From DATCLS01 sp035296625 (GTDB taxonomy: Bacteria > Actinomycetota > Acidimicrobiia > Acidimicrobiales > VFJN01), in NCBI GenBank assembly GCA_035296625.1, contig DATHAO010000047.1:23711-87710 (forward strand): a stretch of DNA of 64,000 nt, written 5' to 3'. How positions within the stretch are numbered: position 1 is the stretch's first letter; each line of letters starts with the position of its first letter. Of the stretch, positions 24,045 through 35,752 are shown piece by piece. Both the position numbers and the translations under genes were made by a program. The notes under the pieces were generated by a model. It was given only the letters and a program-made list of their open reading frames with translations, did not search any database and had not been told where the DNA came from.

Positions 24045-24683
24045 GTGACCGAGCGGCCGTACCACCACGGCAACCTCCGCCGGGCGCTGCTCGACGCCGC
24101 GGTGGACGTGATCGACGAGAAGGGGCCCGCGGCGCTGAGCCTGCGCGAGCTGGCGGGCCGGGCCGGCGTGTCGCACGGGGCGCCCGCCCACCACTTCGGC
24201 GACAAGGCGGGCCTGCTCACGGCGCTGGTGGCCGAGGGTTACGAGCTGCTCGGCGACGAGATGGCGGCGGCCGCGGCCCGCGGCGACTTCCTGGAGGCGG
24301 GCCTGGCCTACGTGCGCTTCGCCACCGGCCACCCCGCCCACTTCCAGGTCATGTTCGAGCCCCACCTCTACCGCCCCGACGACCCTGCCGTGGTGGCCGC
24401 CCGGGCCAGGACCGACGCCGCGCTGCGGGGTACGGCGGCCACCGTTCCGGCCGCTCGCGAGCACGAGGCCGGGTCGGTGGCGATCGCCGGCTGGTGCCTC
24501 GTGCACGGGCTCGCCACGCTGTGGCAGGCCGGCAACCTGCGGACGATGGCCGACGATCCGGTCGAGCTCGCCCAGCGGGTCGCGGCGACGGCGTTCGGCC
24601 GGGCCGCGTCCGCGCGCGACGGTGCCCCGGCACCAGGCCGCGGCGAGCCCGCCACCGGCTCGACTGTCACACCCCGCCGGTAA
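24045..24683 (+). CDS. TetR/AcrR-family regulator (WHG-type C-terminus)
   Basis: 212 residues. N-terminal helix-turn-helix: YHHGNLRRALLDAAVDVI, then LSLRELAGRAGVSHGAPAHHF with FGDKAGLLTALVAEGY. The effector domain has the GWCLVHGLATLWQAGNL pattern of the TetR_C_33/WHG group. GTG start placed directly after a -10 box. Disordered Ala/Gly/Pro-rich tail after residue 185. Expected to repress itself and the divergent ABM-like gene through the palindrome at 23973-23991. uvrB starts 12 bp later in the same direction. Confidence 0.9.
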   Translation: MTERPYHHGNLRRALLDAAVDVIDEKGPAALSLRELAGRAGVSHGAPAHHFGDKAGLLTALVAEGYELLGDEMAAAAARGDFLEAGLAYVRFATGHPAHFQVMFEPHLYRPDDPAVVAARARTDAALRGTAATVPAAREHEAGSVAIAGWCLVHGLATLWQAGNLRTMADDPVELAQRVAATAFGRAASARDGAPAPGRGEPATGSTVTPRR

Positions 24684-24695
24684 CCTCGGGGGACG

Positions 24696-26792
24696 ATGTC
24701 GACGTCGACGAGCCCCACTCCGGTCCCCGATCTGGCGGGCAGCCTCACGACCGACGCGGCGAACGCGCGTCCGTTCCGCATGGTGTCCGACTTCGAGCCC
24801 TCGGGCGACCAGCCCAAGGCGATCGAGGAGCTGAGCGCCAGCATCCTCAACGGCGAGCGGTACCAGACGCTCCTGGGCATCACCGGCTCGGGCAAGAGCG
24901 CGACCGTCGCCTGGGCGATCGAGCGGGTGCAGAAGCCCACCCTGGTCATCGCCCCCAACAAGTCGCTGGCGGCGCAGCTGGCCAACGAGTTCCGCGAGTT
25001 CTTCCCCGACAACCGGGTCGAGTACTTCGTCAGCTACTACGACTACTACCAGCCCGAGGCCTACATCGCCTCGAGCGACACCTACATCGAGAAGGACTCG
25101 TCGGTCAACGACGAGATCGACCGGCTCCGGCACTCGGCCACCTCGGCGCTGCTGACCCGGCACGACGTGATCGTCGTCGCCTCGGTGTCGTGCATCTACG
25201 GCTTGGGCTCGCCCCAGGAGTACCGCGACAACCTGCTCTACCTGCGGACGGGCACCGAGGTCGACCAGCGGGCAGTGCTGCGCAAGCTCGTCGACATGCG
25301 CTACGAGCGCAACGACATGGACCTCAGCCGCGGCAAGTTCCGCGTCCGGGGCGACACCATTGAGGTCCACCCGGCCTACGACGAGACGGCCGTGCGCATC
25401 GAGCTGTTCGGCGACGAGATCGAGCGTATGACGGTCGTCGACACGGTAACCGGCGAGCAGCTGCGCGAGCTCGAGGAGCTGTCGGTCTACCCGGCCACCC
25501 ACTACGTGACCGGCGACGAACGCATGCGCCAGGCGATCGTCCGCATCGAGGCCGAGCTGGCCGAGCGGCTGGCGTACTTCGAGAAGGAGGGCAAGCTGCT
25601 CGAGGCCCAGCGGCTGCGCATGCGCACGCAGTACGACCTCGAGATGATGCAGGAGGTCGGCTTCTGCAACGGCATCGAGAACTACTCGGCGCCGCTCGAC
25701 GGGCGCGGCCCGGGCGAGACCCCCAACACTCTGCTCGACTTCTTCCCCGACGACTTCCTGCTGGTGATCGACGAGAGCCACCAGGCCGTGCCGCAGCTGC
25801 ATGGGCAGTACGAGGGCGACCGCTCCCGCAAGGAGCAGCTCATCGAGCACGGCTTCCGGCTGCCCTCGGCGGCCGACAACCGGCCGCTGCGCTTCGAGGA
25901 GTTCATCGAGCGGGTCAACCAGGTCGTGTTCCTGTCCGCGACGCCCGGGCCCTACGAGCTCGAGATGTCCTCGACCGTGGCCGAGCAGGTGGTGCGCCCC
26001 ACGGGCCTGATCGATCCCGAGGTCATCGTCCGCCCCACCAAGGGCCAGATCGACGACCTGCTGGGCGAGATCGGCCGGCGCATCGAGGCCGACCAGCGGG
26101 TGCTGGTCACGACGCTCACGAAGAAGATGGCCGAGGACCTCACCGACTACCTGGTCGAGCAGGGCCTCAAGGTGCGCTACCTGCACTCCAACGTCGACAC
26201 GATCGAGCGCATCGAGATCCTGCGGGCGCTGCGGCTCGGCGAGTTCGACGTGCTCGTCGGCATCAACCTGCTGCGTGAGGGGCTCGACCTTCCGGAGGTG
26301 TCGCTCGTGGCGATCCTCGACGCCGACAAGGAGGGGTTCCTCCGCAGCGAGACGTCGCTGATCCAGACGATCGGCCGAGCGGCGCGCAACGTCGACGGGC
26401 AGGTCATCATGTACGCCGACACGATCACCGACTCGATGCAGCGGGCCATCGGCGAGACGCAGCGGCGCCGCAAGCTGCAGATGGCCTACAACGAGGAGCA
26501 CGGCATCGACCCGCAGACCGTGCGCAAGGCGGTGACCGACATCCTCGCCTACCTGCGCCCGTCCGAGACGGCGCCTACGCCCGGCGAGGGCCGGCGCCGC
26601 GGGAGGCCCGGGGCCGCCGCCAAGTTGCGCGACGAGCTGTCCGACCTGCCGCCCTCCGAACTCGGCCGCCTCATCCAGCAGCTCGAGGAGGAGATGCACG
26701 AGGCCGCCGCCGACCTCCGCTTCGAGTACGCCGCCCGCCTCCGCGACGAGGTCAAGGAGCTCAAGCGCGAGCTGCGCGACGCCGGGGTGTAG
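24696..26792 (+). CDS. uvrB: Excinuclease ABC subunit B
   Basis: 698 residues. Damage-verifying helicase of nucleotide excision repair. Walker A GITGSGKSATVAW, the beta-hairpin region YYDYYQPEAYIASSDTYIEK, helicase motif II VIDESHQAVPQ, motif V/VI GINLLREGLDLPEVSLVAILDADKEG and TIGRAARN, and a C-terminal UVR motif (IQQLEEEMHEAAADLRFEYA) that binds UvrC. About 25 extra residues precede the usual start. ATG with GGGGGA upstream; TAACCT (24681-24686) lies nine bases before it, inside the end of the TetR gene. Confidence 0.98.
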   Translation: MSTSTSPTPVPDLAGSLTTDAANARPFRMVSDFEPSGDQPKAIEELSASILNGERYQTLLGITGSGKSATVAWAIERVQKPTLVIAPNKSLAAQLANEFREFFPDNRVEYFVSYYDYYQPEAYIASSDTYIEKDSSVNDEIDRLRHSATSALLTRHDVIVVASVSCIYGLGSPQEYRDNLLYLRTGTEVDQRAVLRKLVDMRYERNDMDLSRGKFRVRGDTIEVHPAYDETAVRIELFGDEIERMTVVDTVTGEQLRELEELSVYPATHYVTGDERMRQAIVRIEAELAERLAYFEKEGKLLEAQRLRMRTQYDLEMMQEVGFCNGIENYSAPLDGRGPGETPNTLLDFFPDDFLLVIDESHQAVPQLHGQYEGDRSRKEQLIEHGFRLPSAADNRPLRFEEFIERVNQVVFLSATPGPYELEMSSTVAEQVVRPTGLIDPEVIVRPTKGQIDDLLGEIGRRIEADQRVLVTTLTKKMAEDLTDYLVEQGLKVRYLHSNVDTIERIEILRALRLGEFDVLVGINLLREGLDLPEVSLVAILDADKEGFLRSETSLIQTIGRAARNVDGQVIMYADTITDSMQRAIGETQRRRKLQMAYNEEHGIDPQTVRKAVTDILAYLRPSETAPTPGEGRRRGRPGAAAKLRDELSDLPPSELGRLIQQLEEEMHEAAADLRFEYAARLRDEVKELKRELRDAGV

Positions 26793-26820
26793 CGCTCGGC
26801 GAGCGGGTAGGCGTGCCGTC

Positions 26821-28509
26821 GTGGACGCTCGACCCGCCCCGACCGCACCGGATGTGACCGCCCCGGACACGATCGCACCGGAGGCAACCGCACCGGACGC
26901 GACCGCACCGGAGGCGACCGCACCGGACAGCCCGGCCCCGGCCGTGCCCGAGACGGCCGGGCCCTCCGTCGTTCCCGAGCGGCCGGGGTGGTCGCTCGGC
27001 GTGGCCGCGGAGGGCGAGCTGCGGTTCTTCCCGCTCGAAGAGACCGAGGTGCCCGACGGCGGGTTCCGTGTCGTCACCGTGTGCAGCGGGCTGTCGGCGG
27101 GCACCGAGCTGAGCTACGTGAAGGGCACGAACCCGTACCTCGACGGCTCCTTCGACCCCGACCTGCGGGTCTTCTCCGAGGGGCCGGCCACCACGCCGTA
27201 CCCGATCACCACGATGGGCTACATGGAGGTCGGCCGGGTGGTCGTGAGCCGCGACGCGGCCATCGAGCCTGGGCAGCTGCTGGCGATGCGGTACGGCCAC
27301 GCCGACCGGCACACGGGCGGGCCCGACACGTTCCGGGTGCCGCTGCCCGACGACCTCGACCCCGTGCTCGGCGTCTTCGTCGCCCACATGGGGCCGATCT
27401 GCGCCAACGGACTGCTCCACGCCGCCGCCGAGTCGGTCGCCGCCCGCGACGTCGTGCCTGCGGGCGCCGGCGCGTCCGGCGGCGCCGGAGCCGCCACCGA
27501 TCGCGACGGCGGTCGCGGCGGCGCGACCGACGCCGCCGCCGGTGCGGTGGACCTGGGCGACGGGGTGCGGGGGCGCAACGTGCTCGTCGTCGGCGCGGGA
27601 GTGGTCGGGCTGCTCACCGGCCTCTTCGCCCGCCATCTCGGTGCCGCCGAAGTCGTCGTCGCCGATCCGACCCCCGAGCGCCGGGCGGCGGCCGAGCAGC
27701 TCGGCCTCATCGCCATCGACGACCCGGGCGCGGCCGCGGCCATCCCGGGCGCGGCGACGGCCGCGGCCGCCACCGCGACCACGGCCGCGGCCAACGCCGC
27801 CACGGCCGCCGCTGCCGCCACGAGCCCCGGCACGGGCATCACGGGTGACGTAGCCGTCACGGGCGGCGAAGCCGATACGAGCACCGACACCGCCGTGACG
27901 GGCGACGCAGGCGTCGCGGGAGACGCGGCCGTCACGGGCGGCGCCCAGCGCGGCACGACCGCGCCCGACACGGCCAGCGGCGACGCAGCCGGCGACGCGG
28001 CCGTCACGGGCGGCGCCCCGCGCGGCTCGGCGGGCCCCGACAGAGCCAGCCGCCACGACGCGGCCATCGATCCGTGGCGCTGGTGCAAGGAACGCTGGGT
28101 CCACGGGCCGGGCGACCGCGGTGCCGACGTCGTGTTCCAGTGCCGGGGCCGCAGTGCGGCCCTCGCCACCGCCCTGCGGGCCCTGCGCCCCCAACGCAGC
28201 GTGATCGACCTGGCCTTCTACCAGGGGGGCGCCTCCGACCTCCGCCTCGGCGAGGAGTTCCACCACAACGGCCTGAGCGTCCGCTGCGCCCAGATCTCCC
28301 GGGTCCCTCGTGGCCTCGAGGCCACGTGGGACCGCCGCCGCCTGGCGGCGGCCACGCTCGACCTCCTCGCCGACCACGGCGAGGCCGTCCGTCGGGCGCT
28401 CGTGACCGACGTCGTGCCGATCGCCCACGCCCCGGCCGTGATCCGCGAGCTGGCCGACCGCCGGCGCCACGCCCTCCAGGTCGTGTTCAGCTTCGACGGG
28501 CCGGGCTGA
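26821..28509 (+). CDS. MDR-superfamily dehydrogenase (zinc-free type) carrying repeat expansions
   Basis: 562 residues against about 320-350 for the family. Catalytic half: VCSGLSAGTELSYVKGTNPYL, MGYMEVGRVV, RYGHADRH; this lacks the usual catalytic-zinc CGSD and resembles the bacteriochlorophyllide-dehydrogenase-like branch. Rossmann half: NVLVVGAGVVGLLTGLFARH and EVVVADPTPERRAAAEQL, later GADVVFQCRGRSAAL. Extra sequence is in three places: a TAPD/E repeat at residues 7-37, an Ala/Gly insert at about 218-248, and about 110 residues of Ala/Thr/Gly repeats at about 303-418 inside the nucleotide fold. GTG start without clear ribosome site. Substrate unknown; a sugar-type polyol is possible given the neighbours. 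Confidence 0.78.
   Translation: MDARPAPTAPDVTAPDTIAPEATAPDATAPEATAPDSPAPAVPETAGPSVVPERPGWSLGVAAEGELRFFPLEETEVPDGGFRVVTVCSGLSAGTELSYVKGTNPYLDGSFDPDLRVFSEGPATTPYPITTMGYMEVGRVVVSRDAAIEPGQLLAMRYGHADRHTGGPDTFRVPLPDDLDPVLGVFVAHMGPICANGLLHAAAESVAARDVVPAGAGASGGAGAATDRDGGRGGATDAAAGAVDLGDGVRGRNVLVVGAGVVGLLTGLFARHLGAAEVVVADPTPERRAAAEQLGLIAIDDPGAAAAIPGAATAAAATATTAAANAATAAAAATSPGTGITGDVAVTGGEADTSTDTAVTGDAGVAGDAAVTGGAQRGTTAPDTASGDAAGDAAVTGGAPRGSAGPDRASRHDAAIDPWRWCKERWVHGPGDRGADVVFQCRGRSAALATALRALRPQRSVIDLAFYQGGASDLRLGEEFHHNGLSVRCAQISRVPRGLEATWDRRRLAAATLDLLADHGEAVRRALVTDVVPIAHAPAVIRELADRRRHALQVVFSFDGPG
26841..26930 (+). repeat. Six tandem 15-bp units
   Basis: Units of consensus GACCGCACCGGANNN at 26841, 26856, 26871, 26886, 26901 and 26916, encoding (A/V)TAP(D/E) pentapeptides at the N-terminus of the dehydrogenase. 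Unit length is a multiple of three, so copy number can change without breaking the frame. Confidence 0.85.
27922..28026 (+). repeat. 33-bp duplicate inside the dehydrogenase insert
   Basis: Copies at 27922-27954 and 27994-28026 differ at one base; both encode DAAVTGGA followed by Q/P-RG. Shorter relatives (GACGxxGCCGTCACGGGCGGC) start near 27847, so the whole 27840-28030 stretch is built from decaying copies of one unit. Confidence 0.8.
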
Positions 28510-29776
28510 CGCCCAGCGGGTCGGCCGGCGCCAGCGCCCCGCCGCCGAGGCCGGCCGGCGCCGCGGCCGACGCTCCGGCCCGGGCGATGACCTGGCGGTA
28601 CAGCGCCACGTAGTCGGCCGCCATGCGGGCGGGGGAGAAGCGCTCGCCCACGCGTTCGGCGATCGCGCACCGGTCGAGCTCGTCGACCCGCCGCAGGTGC
28701 TCGACGAGCTCGTCCTCGGTGTCGACCACGAAGCCCGTCACACCGTGCTCCACGAGCGACGGCAGGCACCCGCGCCGGAACCCGACGACCGGCACGCCGG
28801 CGAGCAGCGCCTCGACGATCGCGGTCCCGCCCGGCTCCTCCCACTGAAGCGGGAAGACGACGGCCCTCGCCGTGCGCAGGAGCGTGTCCTTGTCGGGCCC
28901 GGCGACCGAGCCGACCCAGCGCACCAGCTTGCCGTCGACCAGCGGGTCGACCTCGTCGAGGAAATAGCGCACGTCTGCATAGGTCCGCACCGGCGAGTCG
29001 GGATCCGAGAGGGCGGCTTCGAGCGCCACCCGGTCGTGCTGGCCGCCCACTGGGCCCGCGATGACGAGCGGGCGCCGGAGCCGGTGGCACGCCCGGGCCG
29101 CCACCTCGAAGCCCTTCAGTGGGGTGAGGCGCCCCAGGCAGAGCAGGTGCCCGGCCGCCGGCTCGGGCGGCCCCGGCGGTGTGGCGGACAGCGGCACGAC
29201 GCCGACCGTCTGTCGGGCGAGGTTGCGCGGCGCCTGCGCCCGCTGGCTCTCGGAGACGGCGGCGAAGAAGACCCGTCCGGCCCCGTCGAACGTGTCGTAG
29301 AAGCGGCCGTGCTTGCGCAGGTCCCAGTGGAGCGTCTGCAGGGTGGGTGGGCAGGCCGGCCCCAGCGCCGCCAGCATCGAGGGGCCGACGACCTCGAGGT
29401 GGTCGTGCACGATGTCGATCGCCGGTTCGTCCCGCAGGGCGCCGAGGACGGCCGCCATATGTGCGTGCGTGATGCCCACGACCGCGCCGTAGGGTCCTGC
29501 CAGGCGGGCGAACTGGCCGTCGTCGAAGGCCGCCACCTTGCGGTCGACCTCGATCGTGCTCTCGCCGACGGTCGCCAGCACGACGCGGTGCCCCGCGGCG
29601 CGCAGCTCGCTGACCAGGGTCGCGACGACGTTCTCGATGCCGCCGTAGCCGCCTGGCGGGACGGCCAGCCACGGTCCGGCGTTGACCAGCACGGTGAGCG
29701 ACCGGTCACCCGGGAGCCGGAGATGCGAAGGGGCGCTCGTCGGGGCTCGGCGGGGGGATCGGATGACGCTTGTCAT
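28487..29776 (-). CDS. GT4-family glycosyltransferase
   Basis: 429 residues, GT-B fold. N-terminal glycine loop PWLAVPPGGYGGIENVVATL, DIVHDHLEVVGPSML, then C-terminal LLCLGRLTPLKGFEVAARAC and the donor-binding EX7E-like EEPGGTAIVEALLAGVPVVG. Retaining transfer from a nucleotide-sugar to an unknown acceptor, cytosolic face of the membrane. The ATG at 29776 is preferred; a GTG at 29782 is possible. The 3' end overlaps the convergent dehydrogenase by 23 bp, within a Gly/Ala/Pro tail. Confidence 0.9.
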   Translation of the reverse strand: MTSVIRSPRRAPTSAPSHLRLPGDRSLTVLVNAGPWLAVPPGGYGGIENVVATLVSELRAAGHRVVLATVGESTIEVDRKVAAFDDGQFARLAGPYGAVVGITHAHMAAVLGALRDEPAIDIVHDHLEVVGPSMLAALGPACPPTLQTLHWDLRKHGRFYDTFDGAGRVFFAAVSESQRAQAPRNLARQTVGVVPLSATPPGPPEPAAGHLLCLGRLTPLKGFEVAARACHRLRRPLVIAGPVGGQHDRVALEAALSDPDSPVRTYADVRYFLDEVDPLVDGKLVRWVGSVAGPDKDTLLRTARAVVFPLQWEEPGGTAIVEALLAGVPVVGFRRGCLPSLVEHGVTGFVVDTEDELVEHLRRVDELDRCAIAERVGERFSPARMAADYVALYRQVIARAGASAAAPAGLGGGALAPADPLGVSPARRS

Positions 29777-29897
29777 GGACACGCCGCGGTGCTTCCCGGT
29801 GAGTGGCACGACGAACGTCTGACGTGGCCGTGGCCCGTGAACACTTGGGGGGACGAACCCCACGTCCGGGGCCCGCCCGGCGGACAGGAGCAGCGCC

Positions 29898-30899
29898 ATG
29901 CAGCGAGCGGACGGCGACGTGCGGCCCGTGCGGGTCGGCATCGTGGGAGCCGGCGGGGTGGCCGAGCGTCACGCCCGCGTTCTGTCGGGTCTGCCGGGCG
30001 TCGAGGTCGCCGGCGTGGCCGACACCGTAGCCGAGCGGGCCGACGCCCTGGCCGGCGCGGTCGGGGCCACGCCGTTCCCCGACGCGGAGGCCCTCGTGGG
30101 GCGCCTCGGCGACGACGGCCGGCTCGATGCGCTGTACGTATGCACACCGCCGTTCGCCCGGGGCGGTCCCGAGGCGCTGGCGGTGGAGCGCGGCCTACCG
30201 CTGTTCGTCGAGAAGCCCCTGGCAGCCGACCTGGACACCGCCGAAGACGTGGCGGCGGAGGTGGAGGCCGCGGGCCTGCCGACCGGCACCGGCTACCACT
30301 GGCGCCAGCTCGACACGGTCGAGGAGGCCCGCGCCCTGCTCGACGGCCGTGCCCCCGGCCTGGTGGTGGGCAGGTGGCTCGACAAGGTGCCGCCACCCGC
30401 GTGGTGGGTGCGGCGCCACGGCTCGGGCGGCCAGGTCGTCGAGCAGGCCACCCACCTCGTCGACCTGGCCCGCGTCCTGGTGGGCGAGGTCGAGAGCGTG
30501 TTCGCGGCCGGCACGTCCGTGGGCCGCACGGCCCCCGACGGCGACATCGACGAGGTGACGGGCGGCACCCTGCGCTTCGCCGGCGGAGCCGTCGGCACGC
30601 TCGCCGCCACGTGCCTGGCCGACCGGGCCCGCGCCACCACTCTGGAGGTGGTGGCCGACGGCCTCGTCCTCGAGGTGTCGGAGACGGCCCTCGTGGTGCA
30701 CGACGCCGAGGGCACCCGGCGCGTGGAGCCGAAGGTGGACCCCCGCCAGGCCGTCGACCGGGAGTTCGTCGAGGTCGTGCGCGGCGAGCGGGCGTCGACG
30801 CGGGCGCCCTACGCCGAGGCGCTGCGGTCCCACCGGGTGGCGTGCGCCCTGGCGACATCCGCACGTCGTGGGAGGGTCATGGTCCTGTCGCCGATCTGA
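29898..30899 (+). CDS. Gfo/Idh/MocA-family oxidoreductase
   Basis: 333 residues. NAD(P)-binding VRVGIVGAGGVAERHARVL, LYVCTPPFARGG, the family lysine in LFVEKPLAADLDTAEDV, and HGSGGQVVEQATHLVDLAR with the conserved G-G-x-x-x-x-x-x-x-H near the substrate site. Probably oxidises or isomerises a sugar derivative. ATG preceded by ACAGGAG. Divergent from the GT4 gene by 121 bp; the gap has no palindrome. With the MDR and GT4 genes it may form a sugar-modification neighbourhood. Confidence 0.9.
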   Translation: MQRADGDVRPVRVGIVGAGGVAERHARVLSGLPGVEVAGVADTVAERADALAGAVGATPFPDAEALVGRLGDDGRLDALYVCTPPFARGGPEALAVERGLPLFVEKPLAADLDTAEDVAAEVEAAGLPTGTGYHWRQLDTVEEARALLDGRAPGLVVGRWLDKVPPPAWWVRRHGSGGQVVEQATHLVDLARVLVGEVESVFAAGTSVGRTAPDGDIDEVTGGTLRFAGGAVGTLAATCLADRARATTLEVVADGLVLEVSETALVVHDAEGTRRVEPKVDPRQAVDREFVEVVRGERASTRAPYAEALRSHRVACALATSARRGRVMVLSPI

Positions 30900-31071
30900 C
30901 GCCGTGTGTCGACGTAAACGAACACCAGGAGGTCGGTGCCTGCCACGATGGCCTCGATCGTGGACGAGCCGGGCGCGCGCTGCGCCCCCTCCGCTCGGGT
31001 CCTAGGGAGGCTTCCGGCCGGAGGGCGAACATGCGTTCCATGGTTGCGCGGCGACGATAGCCTGTGCCGCT

Positions 31072-34011
<2,940 letters not shown>

Positions 34012-34070
34012 ACCGGCCGGCGACGGCCATCCGGCGATGACCGTCCGGCGCAACGGGGGCCGGCATGTGC

Positions 34071-34099
34071 TTGACTCGGTCAGAGAAATCGTTGATCAA
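34071..34099 (+). promoter_or_regulatory. Promoter and possible operator of the MarR-GNAT gene
   Basis: -35 TTGACT (34071-34076) and, 15-17 bp on, the palindrome TTGATCAA (34092-34099) occupying the -10 position. A MarR dimer bound there would block the promoter. AGGGAG (34102-34107) then serves as ribosome site for ATG 34115. Confidence 0.4.
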
Positions 34100-34114
34100 G
34101 TCAGGGAGCATGCG

Positions 34115-35122
34115 ATGGCGACGACCGGGGTCGACGAGGTGCCCGACGCGACGGTGGGGAGCATCCGCTCGTTCAACCGCTTCTACACCCGGCTCATCGG
34201 GGTGCTCGACGAGCGGCTGGCGAGCAGCCGCTTCTCGCTCACCGACGCCCGCGTGCTCTTCGAGCTGGCCCAGGCCGACCCCGAGCCCCGGCAGGTGGGG
34301 GACGTGCGCCGCGCCCTGGGGCTCGACGCCGGCTACCTGAGCCGGATCGTGAACCGGTTCGACGCGGACGGGCTGGTGGAGCGCCTGCGGTCGCCGGGTG
34401 ACGGCCGGCGGGTGGCGCTGCGGCTGACGGCGGCCGGGCGGGAGGTGTTCGGGCAGCTCGACCGGCAGGCGGCCGATCAGGTGCGGGCCCTCGTGGGCGG
34501 GCTCGACGCCGAGCGGCGCCGGCGGCTCGTCGGGGCGATGGGCACGATCCAGGGCACGTTCGCGCCGACGCCGACGGCCGCGGGCGTGGGCGCAGGGCCG
34601 GCCGCCGCCGTCGCCGGGTCGGGGGCGCACGGGGACCGCGGGCGGGGCTTCGTGCTGCGGGCGCCCGAGCCTGGGGACCTGGGCTGGGTCGTGCAGCGCC
34701 ACGGCGCCCTCTACGCCGTCGAGTACGGGTGGGACGCGGAGTTCGAGGGCCTGTGCGCCCGCATCGTCGCCGGCTATCTCGACGGCCACGACCCGGCCCG
34801 CGAGCGGGCGTGGATCGCCGAGGTCGACGGTGAGCGGGCCGGCAGCGTGGTCTGCGCCCGCGACGACGACCAGACGGCCAGGCTGCGGCTGCTCCTCGTC
34901 GAGCCGTGGGCCCGCGGTCTGGGCATCGGCGCCCGCCTGGTCGACGAGTGCCTGCGCTTCGCCCGCCGGGCCGGCTACGGGCGCATCACGCTGTTCACCT
35001 GCGACGTGCTGGTCGACGCCCGGCGCATCTACCAGAGGGCCGGCTTTACCCTCGACGCCGCGCACCCCGAGCGCAGCTTCGGCCACGACCTCGTCCACCA
35101 GAACTGGTCGCGCGACCTCTGA
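34115..35122 (+). CDS. MarR-GNAT fusion protein
   Basis: 335 residues. N-terminal MarR winged helix (about 10-150): FNRFYTRLIGVLDERL, GLDAGYLSRIVNRFDADGLVE and the wing SPGDGRRVALRLT. An Ala/Gly linker (about 155-175) leads to a GNAT acetyltransferase domain (about 178-330) with the acetyl-CoA loop VEPWARGLGIGARLVDECL and the final strand pair ITLFTCDVLVDARRIYQRAGF. Such fusions exist in bacteria and probably couple DNA binding to acetylation of a ligand or protein; target unknown. ATG 34115 chosen on its ribosome site; longer starts run into the promoter. Confidence 0.92.
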   Translation: MATTGVDEVPDATVGSIRSFNRFYTRLIGVLDERLASSRFSLTDARVLFELAQADPEPRQVGDVRRALGLDAGYLSRIVNRFDADGLVERLRSPGDGRRVALRLTAAGREVFGQLDRQAADQVRALVGGLDAERRRRLVGAMGTIQGTFAPTPTAAGVGAGPAAAVAGSGAHGDRGRGFVLRAPEPGDLGWVVQRHGALYAVEYGWDAEFEGLCARIVAGYLDGHDPARERAWIAEVDGERAGSVVCARDDDQTARLRLLLVEPWARGLGIGARLVDECLRFARRAGYGRITLFTCDVLVDARRIYQRAGFTLDAAHPERSFGHDLVHQNWSRDL

Positions 35123-35136
35123 GCGCCGGCCTCTGA

Positions 35137-35598
35137 TCACCCTCCCGAGGGCGCTCGCGGCCCGGGGGACCAGTCCGGCGGGGCCAGCTCGAAGCCGTCG
35201 AACGTGAACGCCGGCGACACGGTGCAGCCCACCAGCGTCCACGCGCCGGTGGGGCGGGCGGCCTGCCACACCCCTGCGGGCACGACGGCCTGGGGGCGCT
35301 GGCCGGCGGCGATGTCGCCGCCGAGCAGGAGGTCGGTGACCGCCCCGTCGCCCTCCTGGATCGACAGGACCAGCGGGTCGCCGGCGTAGAAGTGCCACAC
35401 CTCGACGGCGTCCACCCGGTGCCAGTGCGAGCGCTGGCCGGCCGCCAGCAGGTAGTAGATGGCGGACCCGGCGCCGCGGGCCCCGTCGGGGGCGGCGGGG
35501 GCGTCGCGCCAGGTCTCGGCGTACCAGCCGCCCTCCGGGTGCGGGGCCAGGCCGAGCCGCTCGATCAGACCGTCGACGTGGTCCAGGTGCTCGTCCAC
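35137..35598 (-). CDS. DUF985 cupin-like protein
   Basis: 153 residues. Recognised by LIERLGLAPHPEGGWYAETW, AIYYLLAAGQRSHWHRVDAVE, EVWHFYAGDPLVLSI and the end VSPAFTFDGFELAPP. Cupin fold; relatives (yeast YML079w type) have no settled activity. GTG 35598 chosen because it starts the domain and follows CAGACT by seven bases; longer readings extend only into Arg-rich noise. Convergent with the MarR-GNAT gene, 14 bp apart. Confidence 0.88.
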   Translation of the reverse strand: MDEHLDHVDGLIERLGLAPHPEGGWYAETWRDAPAAPDGARGAGSAIYYLLAAGQRSHWHRVDAVEVWHFYAGDPLVLSIQEGDGAVTDLLLGGDIAAGQRPQAVVPAGVWQAARPTGAWTLVGCTVSPAFTFDGFELAPPDWSPGPRAPSGG

Positions 35599-35752
35599 GC
35601 CCCGCAGTCTGTCGGCGTGCGGTCTGCGGCGTGGGCGGCCGGTGGCCGGGTAGCGCGACGACGTCCGCTCCGGCCGGTACCGTCGCGCCCCTGGCCAGGC
35701 GCATCCACCTCCGACCGGCCGTCCCCGCGCCCGACCGACCGGGAGAGACCCC

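Noticed and set aside
24021..27104. 1027-codon open frame antisense to uvrB and the start of the dehydrogenase gene
   Set aside because: Same high-G+C effect; repeats such as SGAVASGAVASGA are just the reverse of the 15-bp units.
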